From an uncultured delta proteobacterium (GTDB lineage Bacteria > RBG-13-61-14 > DRUE01), in contig CAIYYW010000394.1 of the NCBI GenBank assembly GCA_903930515.1, positions 1 to 26,400 on the forward strand: 26,400 nt of DNA, given 5' to 3'. The notes under the pieces were generated by a model that saw only the letters and a program-made list of their open reading frames with translations, was not told where the DNA came from and searched no databases. Each line of letters begins with the position of its first letter. Position 1 is the stretch's first letter. Below are positions 7,611 through 15,530 of the stretch, piece by piece. The position numbers and the translations under genes are program-made.

Positions 7611-9209
7611 ATGGGCCGAGCAGTCGGAATTGATCTGGGGACCAGTACCAGTTGCGTGTCCATCGTCAAAGACGGCAAGCCGATCGCGATCCCGGGACCG
7701 GACCAGAATTTGATCCAGGCCTCGGTGGTGAGTTTTCTGGAGGACGGCAACCGGGTGGTTGGAAACTCCGCGAAGCGAATGATGATCGAGAACGCGGAGA
7801 ACACGGTCTATTCGGCAAAGCGCCTGATCGGGCGGAAGTATTTTTCCGCGGAGGTGAAGAAGGCCCAGGCGGTTTCCTCGTATAAGATCGTTGAGGGCGA
7901 GAACCAGAGCGTGCGGATCCGGGTTCGGGATCGGGATTATTCGGTGCCGGAGGTTAGCGCGATGGTTCTGATGGAGATGAAGAAAATCGCGGAGGCCTAC
8001 CTTGGGGAGGAAGTGGATAAGGCGGTAGTGACGGTCCCGGCCAATTTCAATGACGGGCAGCGGCAGGCGACCAAGGACGGGGGCACGATCGCGGGCTTGA
8101 ATGTTCTCCGGATCATAAACGAGCCGACCGCGGCGGCGCTGGCATACGGGTACGGCAAGGGGCTGAAGCAGAAGATTGCGATCTACGATCTGGGCGGAGG
8201 CACTTTTGACATTTCGATCCTGGAAGTTGGGGAGGATGTTTACGAGGTGATCAGCACGGCCGGGGACACCTATCTGGGCGGAGACGATTTTGACGACCGA
8301 TTGATTGATTATTTCGCGGAGCGTTTTATGCGCGAGCACGACCTTGACATCCGGTCCAACCGGATGGCCCTGCAGAAGCTCAAGAACGCCTCGGAGAAGG
8401 CCAAGATCGAGTTGAGCGAGAAGCTGGAGACCCGGGTCCTGCTTCCGGGAATTATGGAGACGATGGATGGGCCGATAGATCTGGACTATACCATCAACCG
8501 CAATTATTTCGGACAGATGGTGCTGGACCTGATCCAGCGGACCTTCAAGGTCTGCGACGAGGCTCTCCAGAACGGACGGCTCACGGTCGGGGATTTGGAC
8601 GCGCTGATTTTGGTGGGCGGCCCGACCAAGAGCCCGATGGTTCAGGAAGCGGTAAAGAACTATTTCTTCAAGGACCCCGCGGGGGAGGTTGATCCGGAGT
8701 TGGTGGTTTCGATCGGCGCCGCGATCCAGGCGGCAACCCTGACCGAGCGCAAGGCCGGGGCGTTGCTGCTGGATGTTACGCCGATGAGCCTGGGGATCGC
8801 GACTGCGGGGGGCTTGATGGACACTTTGATCGAGCGGAACACCCCGATCCCGACCGAGTCCAGCCGTATCTTCACCACCACCCACGACAACCAGACCGCG
8901 GTCCGGATCAAGGTGTTCCAGGGCGAGAACAAGTTCTACGAGCAGAACGAGCCCCTGGGGGAATTCCGGCTGGCGGATATTCCGCCGGCGCCCAAGGGAG
9001 ACCCGAAGATTGAGGTTACTTTTGAGATTGACGCCAACGGGATCGTCAATGTCACGGCCAAGGACAAGGATACCGGCCGGGCGCAATCGGTTCAGCTTAC
9101 GGTTTCCGGAGGCCTGAGCAAGGACGAGATTGATAAGCTGAGGAAAGAGCATAAGGATAAGGACGAGGAAGTCGCGACATTCAAGCCAACCGCTGAATTA
9201 TCGGAATAA
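7611..9209 (+). CDS. Hsp70 family chaperone lacking the C-terminal lid
   Basis: A 532-aa DnaK-type protein. The nucleotide-binding domain starts with GIDLGTSTS (6-14), and the second phosphate loop YDLGGGTFD is near 192-200. The interdomain linker DVTPMSLGI is near 388 and a beta-sandwich substrate domain follows to about 500. Only about 30 charged residues come after it, so the helical lid of housekeeping DnaK (about 640 aa) is missing. The stop is natural and the next gene starts 13 nt later, so this does not look like a broken gene. The ribosome site AAGGAGG is strong. The gene uses G/C-ending codons more strictly than its upstream neighbours, suggesting high expression. It probably works with the downstream J protein in ATP-driven remodelling of a client; the client is unknown. 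Confidence 0.95.
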   Translation: MGRAVGIDLGTSTSCVSIVKDGKPIAIPGPDQNLIQASVVSFLEDGNRVVGNSAKRMMIENAENTVYSAKRLIGRKYFSAEVKKAQAVSSYKIVEGENQSVRIRVRDRDYSVPEVSAMVLMEMKKIAEAYLGEEVDKAVVTVPANFNDGQRQATKDGGTIAGLNVLRIINEPTAAALAYGYGKGLKQKIAIYDLGGGTFDISILEVGEDVYEVISTAGDTYLGGDDFDDRLIDYFAERFMREHDLDIRSNRMALQKLKNASEKAKIELSEKLETRVLLPGIMETMDGPIDLDYTINRNYFGQMVLDLIQRTFKVCDEALQNGRLTVGDLDALILVGGPTKSPMVQEAVKNYFFKDPAGEVDPELVVSIGAAIQAATLTERKAGALLLDVTPMSLGIATAGGLMDTLIERNTPIPTESSRIFTTTHDNQTAVRIKVFQGENKFYEQNEPLGEFRLADIPPAPKGDPKIEVTFEIDANGIVNVTAKDKDTGRAQSVQLTVSGGLSKDEIDKLRKEHKDKDEEVATFKPTAELSE

Positions 9210-9222
9210 CGGAGGAAGGTTA

Positions 9223-9753
9223 ATGGTGGAGGAGGATTTCAAACGCCAGATCAATTCGCTGTCCAAGGTGATTGACGATCTGGATTACTATCAGATTCTG
9301 AAGGTGGACCAGATGTCCTTTGAGGAGGACATCAAGAGGGCGTATTTTGAAGAGTCCCGGATATATCATCCGGACAAGTATTACACTGATCCGCCGGAAT
9401 TTCAGCAAAAAATCACCGCTATTTTTAAGCGCGTTTGCGAGGCGTATAGGGTCCTTTCCGACCCGGAAAAGCGGCCCTTTTATACCAAGCTGATCAACGG
9501 GCCGGACCGGAAGAAATACCTCCGGTTTGATTTGAGATTGCTCAAGGCCGAGACCGAGAAGGCCGAAGATGAAGGATCGTCGCCCCTGGCCAAGAAATAC
9601 TATAAAATGGCCAAAACCGCGATCCAGAACAAGGACTTCAAGGCCGCCAAGATCAACCTCCAGCTTGCAATCAAAATGGAGTCAAAAAATCAAACCTTCC
9701 TGGATAAACTCAAGGAAGTCATTGACATCCTGGCGAGCAGGAAAGGCCTTTAA
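9223..9753 (+). CDS. J-domain (DnaJ-like) co-chaperone with helical TPR-like C-terminus
   Basis: A 176-aa protein. A J domain spans about residues 21-90, starting DYYQILKVDQ and carrying the essential HPD tripeptide at 49-51, which stimulates Hsp70 ATPase activity. The C-terminal 65 residues are helical, with a TPR-like pattern (AKKYYKMAKTAI, then AKINLQLAIKM), a possible client- or partner-binding platform. It lacks the Gly/Phe and zinc-finger regions of classical DnaJ. It starts 13 nt after the Hsp70 stop with GGAGGAAGG as ribosome site, so the two are almost certainly one operon and a dedicated chaperone pair. Confidence 0.94.
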   Translation: MVEEDFKRQINSLSKVIDDLDYYQILKVDQMSFEEDIKRAYFEESRIYHPDKYYTDPPEFQQKITAIFKRVCEAYRVLSDPEKRPFYTKLINGPDRKKYLRFDLRLLKAETEKAEDEGSSPLAKKYYKMAKTAIQNKDFKAAKINLQLAIKMESKNQTFLDKLKEVIDILASRKGL

Positions 9754-9902
9754 TTAGTATCATCCGGCCCTGCTAAAAGCGGCGTTTCCGGCTCACCTTA
9801 TCATATTGTCGTTAAAAACCAATATCTTGCCCGCTATTTTTTGGGACGAAAAATTAAATCGCGGCCCGGGATCAGAGCATCATAATAAATGGAGGCAGTA
9901 AG

Positions 9903-10574
9903 ATGAGATGTCGGGCGGTTATGGTGATGATGGCGATGGCGGTAATGATCCCGCTGATTGCTGACTCGCAAACCCCTCCGGAAAAAGGAATAGACCCTTC
10001 GCTTTATCTGACCCCGATTTCCATCTATTCCCGGATCGGCAAGAGCCTGGCGATCAGGTATCAGCCGGAATTGATCGCGATGATTGATCGGATCCAGCGC
10101 GAGATCGGCTCGGACCGGTTTCAAATTATGGATTTGGACCAATCCCCGAACGGCGGGGTCGGCTTCTGGGTGAATCCCGATGTGATGGCCCCAGACCATC
10201 GGTTCCTGGGAATCGCCGCCCGGGTCAATATCCAACTCCCGTATTTCCCGGACTCCGGCGCCGGTCGGGTCTGTGACACCCTGGACGCCTTTGGCAAGGA
10301 TCTGTTCGTCATCCTGCAAGACACCCTGGACCGGATCCCGGACAATTCAGTCCAAGGGGTGGCCGTGGTTTTGATCTATTCCAAGAGCCGTCTGGACGAT
10401 CCCAATTTTATGGAGAAGGCGGAAATCTCAATGATGTTCATCAACCGAGACGACCTGAAAAAATACAACGGCCATCAGTTCACACTCCAGACACTTTTCA
10501 ACCGCACCGACTTCTATTACTTCCAGACCCGCGACCAGATCCGGTTCTTCTTTGACCATTTCCTGAGAGGGTAA
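9903..10574 (+). CDS. Secreted or periplasmic hypothetical protein
   Basis: A 223-aa protein of unrecognised family. The first 20 residues form a Met-rich hydrophobic signal peptide, with likely cleavage near residue 22 before TPPEKG. The mature part is mixed alpha/beta with one cysteine, no repeats and no obvious catalytic motif. The start is well supported by GGAGGCA upstream. It follows the chaperone pair by 149 nt on the same strand, so co-expression is possible but not shown. Confidence 0.82.
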   Translation: MRCRAVMVMMAMAVMIPLIADSQTPPEKGIDPSLYLTPISIYSRIGKSLAIRYQPELIAMIDRIQREIGSDRFQIMDLDQSPNGGVGFWVNPDVMAPDHRFLGIAARVNIQLPYFPDSGAGRVCDTLDAFGKDLFVILQDTLDRIPDNSVQGVAVVLIYSKSRLDDPNFMEKAEISMMFINRDDLKKYNGHQFTLQTLFNRTDFYYFQTRDQIRFFFDHFLRG

Positions 10575-10613
10575 ATTTAAAACCTCCCGCGTCGCAGCTC
10601 AGTCCTTTGAGGC

Positions 10614-10642
10614 TTGCTCCGGGCGGGATGATTACATAGAAT
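10614..10642 (+). promoter_or_regulatory. Candidate promoter directly upstream of the 105-aa membrane protein
   Basis: A poor -35 (TTGCTC, 10614-10619), a 17-nt spacer and a good -10 (TAGAAT, 10637-10642) lie six bases before the ATG at 10649. No Shine-Dalgarno is present. If used, it would produce a leaderless transcript. Confidence 0.4.
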
Positions 10643-10648
10643 ATCCCT

Positions 10649-10966
10649 ATGAAGACAGAGCGGTTCTGGAGGCTGGATCAGAAATGGTTTTTGGCTTTCG
10701 GCTTTTGCTGGTTCCTGGCGATGGAGTTGACGCTCCGGCTCAAGCTGGGGGTGATCTTCTGGCTCTGCTTCGGATGGCTGATGGTTTTGGACTGGGAGGC
10801 GAAGGTATTTTTCCAATCCGGCTTCAGCAGGAACCCGTTTGAGAGAATCCTGAAAAGCCTGTATTACGCGTTTATCGTCACGCTGCTGATCTTCCTGGGA
10901 TTCACTTTTTTCAACTTCCTGCTCCGGTCTTTCAATAACAACATTTCCTTCTTTCAGCTTCCCTGA
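10649..10966 (+). CDS. Small integral membrane protein, function unknown
   Basis: A 105-aa protein rich in Phe, Trp and Leu with three likely membrane helices (about 13-28, 31-48 and 72-92). No family is recognised. There is no ribosome site; a -10-like hexamer lies six bases upstream. The 3' end overlaps the convergent DUF1648 gene by 13 bp. The strongly hydrophobic pattern and plausible promoter argue for a real gene, but independent evidence is thin. Confidence 0.62.
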   Translation: MKTERFWRLDQKWFLAFGFCWFLAMELTLRLKLGVIFWLCFGWLMVLDWEAKVFFQSGFSRNPFERILKSLYYAFIVTLLIFLGFTFFNFLLRSFNNNISFFQLP

Positions 10967-11472
10967 AGGGGCGGGTTTCCATCCGCTTCCTTCAACTCCC
11001 GGCGTTGCGCCAGGTTGATGCGGATGACGAGCAAGATGATCCCGCAGAACCCCAAGCCGAGGAGGATGAATAAGCCGGGCCCCAGCCCCTGAATTTTTCC
11101 GAGCGCGATCCTGAGGGTTTGGATTTGGAGGAACAGGAACAAAATCAAGGCCCCGATCATAGTGCAGTCCACCACCAGGTTTGATTTGGAGATCAGCCGG
11201 CTCAATGCCTGATCGCTTACGGGCTTGCGCAGTTTTTTTCTCCAATACTTCGGGTCTTGAACCAACTTGAATGAGATCAGGTAAATGAAGCAGACAAAGG
11301 CTTGCATAACCGGGAACATAACCAACGCCGGGGTTTTGGAACCGTATCGGTCCGGGAGGCCCTGTCCGTTGAAATGGACCGGCACCCGGCAGGGCAGTCG
11401 GTCCTGGTAATAAAGGCTCAAAGCCGCGGACACGGATATTAAGGCGATTACAATCAAGATCCGGTTTTTCAT
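10954..11472 (-). CDS. DUF1648 domain-containing membrane protein
   Basis: A 172-aa protein with four likely membrane helices (about 4-21, 48-68, 104-122 and 130-150). Residues 25-46 carry the DUF1648 signature of LP..VPVHFN followed by G.PDRYGSK. Members include SdpI-like immunity/signal proteins and many uncharacterised membrane proteins; this one has a single DUF1648 unit and no clear SdpI partner domain. It lies 67 nt downstream of the diadenylate cyclase gene on the same strand and may be read from the same transcript. No strong ribosome site is seen before its ATG. Confidence 0.85.
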   Translation of the reverse strand: MKNRILIVIALISVSAALSLYYQDRLPCRVPVHFNGQGLPDRYGSKTPALVMFPVMQAFVCFIYLISFKLVQDPKYWRKKLRKPVSDQALSRLISKSNLVVDCTMIGALILFLFLQIQTLRIALGKIQGLGPGLFILLGLGFCGIILLVIRINLAQRRELKEADGNPPLQGS

Positions 11473-11539
11473 CCAACAACGGTTTTAGCTTTGGAACCTT
11501 TTCAGCCTTTTGACCTTGAGGCCTTTCCACCTTTGACCC

Positions 11540-12520
11540 TCAGCTTGCGCGTTGGGGGGTTTCCTTTTCAATGGTCAGGAACACCTTGCCGTTTTTGAAG
11601 ATGCGGGCGTCACCGGTGCTTTCGGAGATCACGATGGCGATGGCATTGGTCAGGGCGGTGATCCCGGCGGCCGCGGCGTGGCGGGCGCCTAGTCCCTGGG
11701 GGAGGTTGGCGTCTTCAATGGAGGCGTTCAAGTATCTCCCGGCCGCGAGCACCACGCCGTCATCGCGGATGATGAAGGCTCCGTCCAGGGAGGAGAACTC
11801 TTTGATAGTTTCGCGGAGAGTGGGGTCCAGGATGTTCCGGTCTTCCTCCGGGTATCCCTGGAAGGGATTGAAGATCATCTGCCGGGAAAGTTGCATCACC
11901 CGCTCGGAATCCCCGAGCACGAAAATGGTTCCGAGGGGTTTTCCTTCCCGACCCTGGTTGGCGAGTTCCACCGAGATTTTGAGCAGTTCCCCGAACACCC
12001 CGGGGTGGACCGCGGCGGAGATGTTTTCGGCTTCCTTGGAACTGAGGATTTCAAACTCTTTCCCGATCTCCACGATCACCAGGGTGTCCAAGGTTTTAAA
12101 TTCCCTGACCCCGCACACACAGACGATCCGGTCCCCGAGTTCCACGATCCCCTTGCTGATCCCGCTCATCACCGCCAGCTTGATCTTGCCGATCCGGCTG
12201 AACTTGATCTCCGGGATGGTCAGCAGGGTCGGATAGAGGCTCCGGGACTGCTCCTCGGCCTCCTTGGCGCTGATCACCACCTTTAAATCTTTACGCCGGC
12301 TGAGCGTTTCCGGAATCTGAAAATCGCGCGGGTCGTCCAGGATCAGGAACAGTGATTTGGCCGCCAGCTGAGTGGCGATCCGGCCGGCCGATTCCAGGAC
12401 GGATTTATTGAACCGGGCCCGCTCCCTTTCCGCAGGATCAATCTTTTTGCGGGGCGCGGCCTTTTTCAAGGCCGCGGACGGAGTCGCCCCCGCGTTTTTT
12501 TTATCCAATTTATCCGGCAT
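11540..12520 (-). CDS. Diadenylate cyclase (DAC) domain protein with pyruvate-kinase-C-like N-terminal domain
   Basis: A 326-aa protein. The first 35 residues are basic and Lys/Ala/Pro-rich and probably disordered. Residues about 42-160 resemble the PK_C-like domain found before the DAC domain in the archaeal DacZ/CdaZ type. Residues about 195-320 form a DisA_N/DAC fold with the catalytic DGA at 246-248 and the nucleotide-binding segment GARHAAAAG at 278-286, in place of the usual GTRHR type. DAC domains join two ATP into cyclic di-AMP; residue positions suggest activity, but the altered RH motif should be tested. No membrane helix is present, unlike CdaA, and no DNA-binding part, unlike DisA. 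It lies 24 nt downstream of the REC-PilZ gene, so both are probably co-transcribed. Confidence 0.87.
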   Translation of the reverse strand: MPDKLDKKNAGATPSAALKKAAPRKKIDPAERERARFNKSVLESAGRIATQLAAKSLFLILDDPRDFQIPETLSRRKDLKVVISAKEAEEQSRSLYPTLLTIPEIKFSRIGKIKLAVMSGISKGIVELGDRIVCVCGVREFKTLDTLVIVEIGKEFEILSSKEAENISAAVHPGVFGELLKISVELANQGREGKPLGTIFVLGDSERVMQLSRQMIFNPFQGYPEEDRNILDPTLRETIKEFSSLDGAFIIRDDGVVLAAGRYLNASIEDANLPQGLGARHAAAAGITALTNAIAIVISESTGDARIFKNGKVFLTIEKETPQRAS

Positions 12521-12544
12521 TATTATTTCACCCGCAAAATCATT

Positions 12545-13255
12545 TTATACGATGGCGGCCCCTTCCGATTTTTGTCGTTCCAAATATTTATCCAGGACCT
12601 GCCCGTTCTCTTTGTTCAGGCCGAGGAATTTTATCCCGAGCAGGTATTTCCCGCGTTTCGGATCCGGCTCGGCGCGGACGATTTCTCCGTCAACCTCCTT
12701 CGTCGCGAGGTCGTTGAAAATGGGCAGCCAGAGCCGAAGGCGCTGCCCAAGCTCCATCTTCTGGTCCGACTCCACCAGAATTCCGCTCTGGGAGATATTG
12801 CGGGAAAACCCGGTAAAGGTCAGGGGAGGAGCTTCTCCTTCCACCCGGAAATTCACCGCCAGCCTCCGGTGCAGGCGCTGGGGCACCCCCAGGAATTGAG
12901 CGGCCCGGGCCAGCACGGTTTCCGGGTTGATCGGCTTGGTCAGGTAGTCGCTGCAGCCGGCCTGGAAGCAGGCGTCAATGTCTTCTTTTTTGGTAGAAGT
13001 GGACACGATGATTACGGGGATGGAACTGGTCTGTTGATCGCTCTTGAGTTCCCGGCAGACCTGATCCCCACGGAAATCGGGCATCAGGTAATCAAGCAGG
13101 ATTAAATCCGGACGCCGCTCCCGGGCGATCCGGATCGCGTTTTTGCCGGAATCCGCGGTCAGGACCAGACATCCGGCGCGTTGAAAAAAGGTTTCCTCCA
13201 ATCTCAAAAACAGCTTCACATCGTCCACCAGAAGCACGGTTTTCTTTTCAATCAT
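12545..13255 (-). CDS. Response regulator with REC and PilZ domains
   Basis: Starting at the ATG at 13255 (AAGGA upstream), the product has 236 aa; an in-frame TTG at 13285 and an ATG at 13264 are less well placed. Residues 5-120 form a CheY-like receiver with acidic Asp11/Asp12, phosphoacceptor Asp55, Ser/Thr 85-87 and Lys107. Residues about 125-225 form a PilZ domain with RxxxR (Arg127, Arg131) and NxSxxG (153-158), the two motifs that bind cyclic di-GMP. It would combine phosphorelay and c-di-GMP input, with no DNA-binding output. No histidine kinase is encoded nearby. It is followed after 24 nt by the DAC gene. Confidence 0.93.
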   Translation of the reverse strand: MIEKKTVLLVDDVKLFLRLEETFFQRAGCLVLTADSGKNAIRIARERRPDLILLDYLMPDFRGDQVCRELKSDQQTSSIPVIIVSTSTKKEDIDACFQAGCSDYLTKPINPETVLARAAQFLGVPQRLHRRLAVNFRVEGEAPPLTFTGFSRNISQSGILVESDQKMELGQRLRLWLPIFNDLATKEVDGEIVRAEPDPKRGKYLLGIKFLGLNKENGQVLDKYLERQKSEGAAIV

Positions 13256-13319
13256 TTTCACCATTCCTTGGCCGATCAGGCTCAACCGGTTCCAACCATT
13301 AGCAATCCTTGCCTGTATT

Positions 13320-13348
13320 ATTATACCGCAAAGCGGGCTGATTGGGAA
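13320..13348 (-). promoter_or_regulatory. Promoter for the REC-PilZ/DAC transcription unit
   Basis: On the minus strand a consensus TATAAT (13320-13325) is preceded, after a 17-nt spacer, by TTCCCA (13343-13348, four of six matches). It lies in the gap between the HtrA stop and the REC-PilZ start, so this pair can be transcribed independently of the upstream operon. A small CCGC/GCGG inverted repeat lies in the spacer. Confidence 0.6.
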
Positions 13349-13372
13349 ATCCGGTTCCGGCCGGGGTTCCGA

Positions 13373-14788
13373 TCAAAGAACCCGGAAGGCGTAATAGCCG
13401 ATATATTTTTCACGCTGATACTGGATCCGGACCAGGTCGCCGGTTTTCAGTTTGGCCACCAGATCGTTGAAGCTTTTGGCGTTGCCGATTTCGGTCCCGT
13501 TGACTTCAATGATCAGGTCATTGGGTACCAGGATGTCCGCCAGGGGGCTTTGATCCGAAACCGACACCACCAGGGATCCCTTGGAAGTGTCATAATTGAG
13601 CGCCAAGGCTTTCTGCGGGGTCAGGTCGGTGACTTTTACCCCGATGATATTGCCCGGTTTCTGAACCGCGGTCTTGCTGACCTTCTCTGGTTCCGGCCTC
13701 ATCTCCAGGGCGATGGCTCGCTCAATGACCTGGCCGGAGCGGAAGGTTTTAAAACCCACCTTGGACCCGGGTGCGAAGCCGGAGATCAGGCCGCGGAGTT
13801 GACTCTCGTTTTCCGCGGGCTTGCCCCCCACTTCCAGGATGATGTCTCCTTTTTCCAAGCCGCCTTTGTCCGCGGGGCTGTCCTTGGAAACCTGGGTGAT
13901 CAGTACCCCTTTGGTTTCCTTCAGCCCGAAGCTCTCGGCCAGTTCCGGAGTCAAGTCCTGGATATTAACCCCCAGCCAGGAGCGGACCACTTTTCCGGTT
14001 TCCTTCAATTCCGGCAGGAGGGCCTTGACCAGCTTGATCGGGATTGAGAACCCCAGCCCGACATTCCCCATTGAGGGCGAGATGATGATTGAGTTGATCC
14101 CGACCACTTCCCCGCGCATATTCACCAGCGGGCCTCCGGAATTGCCCGGGTTGATGGACGCGTCGGTCTGGAGAAAATCGTCATAAGGACCGCCCAGATG
14201 GCGGGCCCGGGCGCTGACGATGCCGGCGGTGACCGTGTGGGGGAACTGGAAGGGGCTTCCGATCGCCATCACCCAGTCTCCGGCCACGACCTGGTCGGAG
14301 TCTCCCAGCACCACGGTGGGAAGGTTCTTGGCCTCAATCTTGATCAGGGCGATGTCCACCTTTTCGTCCGAGCCCACTTTCCTGGCGTCATATCTTTTCT
14401 TGTCCTTGTCGCCGATCTCCACCTTGATCACCTCCGCCCCTTCCACCACATGGTTGTTGGTGAGGATGTATCCGTCCGGGGTGAGGATGAAGCCGGAGCC
14501 CATCCCTTTTTCCTTGTGCGGGCCGGGTCCGAAGAAGAAGAAAAACTGCCCCGGCTCGAACTGGGAGGGATTGAAGGTCCGGGTGGTATAAACCGTGACC
14601 ACGGCCGGAATAACTTTATCCGCGATCGGGGCGAAGCTGGGAGGGGAGTTAAAGACCACGGCCGGCTCTTTCGCGGCTTCCTGCCAGAAGACCCTGGGGC
14701 CCTGCGCCAGGGCTATGGATACCAAGAGAATACCGATTGCCGACAGAACCAGCAGGAACCCGTTTTGGGATATGCTTCTTCCCTTCAT
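13373..14788 (-). CDS. htrA: HtrA/DegP-type trypsin-like serine protease with two PDZ domains
   Basis: A 471-aa periplasmic or membrane-anchored quality-control protease. An N-terminal hydrophobic segment (about 10-30) is a signal peptide or anchor. The protease domain has the triad His113 (NNHVVEG), Asp145 (VDIALIK) and Ser217 (GNSGGP). A Phe-rich loop (FFFFF near 82-86) lies where the regulatory LA loop is found. Two PDZ domains follow, at about 250-345 and 370-465. Full length for DegP/DegQ-type enzymes. The start has AAAGGAGAT upstream. It is the last gene of the tight unit beginning with GldA, only 2 nt after DUF1844, suggesting a role in envelope maintenance tied to that cluster. Confidence 0.95.
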   Translation of the reverse strand: MKGRSISQNGFLLVLSAIGILLVSIALAQGPRVFWQEAAKEPAVVFNSPPSFAPIADKVIPAVVTVYTTRTFNPSQFEPGQFFFFFGPGPHKEKGMGSGFILTPDGYILTNNHVVEGAEVIKVEIGDKDKKRYDARKVGSDEKVDIALIKIEAKNLPTVVLGDSDQVVAGDWVMAIGSPFQFPHTVTAGIVSARARHLGGPYDDFLQTDASINPGNSGGPLVNMRGEVVGINSIIISPSMGNVGLGFSIPIKLVKALLPELKETGKVVRSWLGVNIQDLTPELAESFGLKETKGVLITQVSKDSPADKGGLEKGDIILEVGGKPAENESQLRGLISGFAPGSKVGFKTFRSGQVIERAIALEMRPEPEKVSKTAVQKPGNIIGVKVTDLTPQKALALNYDTSKGSLVVSVSDQSPLADILVPNDLIIEVNGTEIGNAKSFNDLVAKLKTGDLVRIQYQREKYIGYYAFRVL

Positions 14789-14790
14789 AA

Positions 14791-15177
14791 TCAGATCTCC
14801 TTTGAGGCTTTGGTTAAATCCACATATTTGATTCTGAGTTCGAACAAAAGGTTGTTAAAAAGATCCTGTTCCTCTTTGGTCAGGTTGCCCCGGGTTTTTT
14901 CCTGCAGAATCCCGAGCAGGTCAATGGTCTGCTTGGCCAGCTCCGGGTTCCGATCCAGGTTCCCGCTGACCGGATCCGGAAGCAGGCCCAGGTGGATCAG
15001 CGCGGATGTATTCAACGAAATTAAAAACGAGGCAAAGGTCATTTCGGGAAATGAAAATTTCTCCGGCCCGGACCCCACCTTCGCTTCCGGCCCGGGAGCG
15101 GCGGCTGATTTTACCGGTTGTTCCGACTGGACCCGGCGGTCGGTCACCCGGAATCCCTTTTTGTCTTCCTCGTCCAT
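14791..15177 (-). CDS. DUF1844 domain-containing protein
   Basis: A 128-aa soluble protein. Residues 1-45 are charged and low in complexity; the rest is the DUF1844 domain, recognised by the FASFLISLNTSALIHLG segment, LLPDP, AKQTIDLLGILQEKT.GNLT and LLFELRIKYV. The family is common in Desulfobacterota, Acidobacteria and related groups. Its function is unknown. GGAGGGG precedes the ATG. It lies between the 32-aa membrane microprotein (15 nt upstream) and HtrA (2 nt downstream). Confidence 0.92.
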   Translation of the reverse strand: MDEEDKKGFRVTDRRVQSEQPVKSAAAPGPEAKVGSGPEKFSFPEMTFASFLISLNTSALIHLGLLPDPVSGNLDRNPELAKQTIDLLGILQEKTRGNLTKEEQDLFNNLLFELRIKYVDLTKASKEI

Positions 15178-15192
15178 TTTCCCCTCCGATTT

Positions 15193-15291
15193 TTAGAAGA
15201 GATTTAACTGAAACAGGTCTCCCATCGCCACCGCTAGATAGACGGCCAGATAAATCAACAGAACCGCCGACCAGAACAGGTCTTTATTCAT
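15193..15291 (-). CDS. 32-aa single-pass membrane microprotein
   Basis: A short open frame on the minus strand begins ATGAATAAAGAC and ends TTCTAA. The peptide starts MNKDLFW, continues with a hydrophobic helix (SAVLLIYLAVYLAVAMG, about residues 8-24) and ends DLFQLNLF. It fits exactly in the gap between two genes of the same operon, with 7 nt before it and 15 nt after it. Upstream GAAAG is a modest ribosome site. The fit, the membrane-helix composition and the absence of any other use for this gap support a real gene. No family is recognised; it may modulate the neighbouring membrane transporter or HtrA. Confidence 0.6.
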   Translation of the reverse strand: MNKDLFWSAVLLIYLAVYLAVAMGDLFQLNLF

Positions 15292-15298
15292 CTTTCTT

Positions 15299-15508
15299 TC
15301 AGGATTCTTTTTCTTCCGGATCGGATTCGGCTTTCCCCACCATCTTGTTGATCAGACCCTTGGGAAGGAGTTCTTCCAGCGTAGATTCCTCATACTTGCC
15401 CTCCAGGTCTTCCAGTTGCCTGAGAAAAGACTGGTAATCTTTTTCCGTGATTTCTCCGCACTGAAGAAACCGCTCCAGCACCCTTAAATCAAATTTCCAG
15501 TTCTCCAT
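15299..15508 (-). CDS. Small acidic helical protein (69 aa), function unknown
   Basis: The ATG at 15508 has an excellent AGGAGGA site seven bases upstream; an in-frame TTG one codon earlier is less likely. The product is charged and mostly helical, beginning MENWKFDLRVLERFL, then the segment GEITEKDYQSFLRQLEDLE, with a conserved-looking LEELLPKG and a charged tail. No membrane segment or known motif. It lies 22 nt after the DUF4340 gene and 7 nt before the microprotein, inside the same operon. Confidence 0.82.
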   Translation of the reverse strand: MENWKFDLRVLERFLQCGEITEKDYQSFLRQLEDLEGKYEESTLEELLPKGLINKMVGKAESDPEEKES

Positions 15509-15530
15509 CAATCCTCCTCCTGAAGCTCAA

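Noticed and set aside
7587-9152. A 521-codon open frame antisense to the Hsp70 gene
   Set aside because: Long antisense frames opposite dnaK-type genes are a well-known codon-bias artefact. The translation is rich in Arg, His, Leu and Pro with no family pattern, while the sense strand is a clear Hsp70.
10577-11530. 317-codon minus-strand frame overlapping the 105-aa and DUF1648 genes
   Set aside because: Pro/Arg/Gln-rich translation typical of a shadow frame; the DUF1648 gene in another frame has a clear signature and membrane helices.
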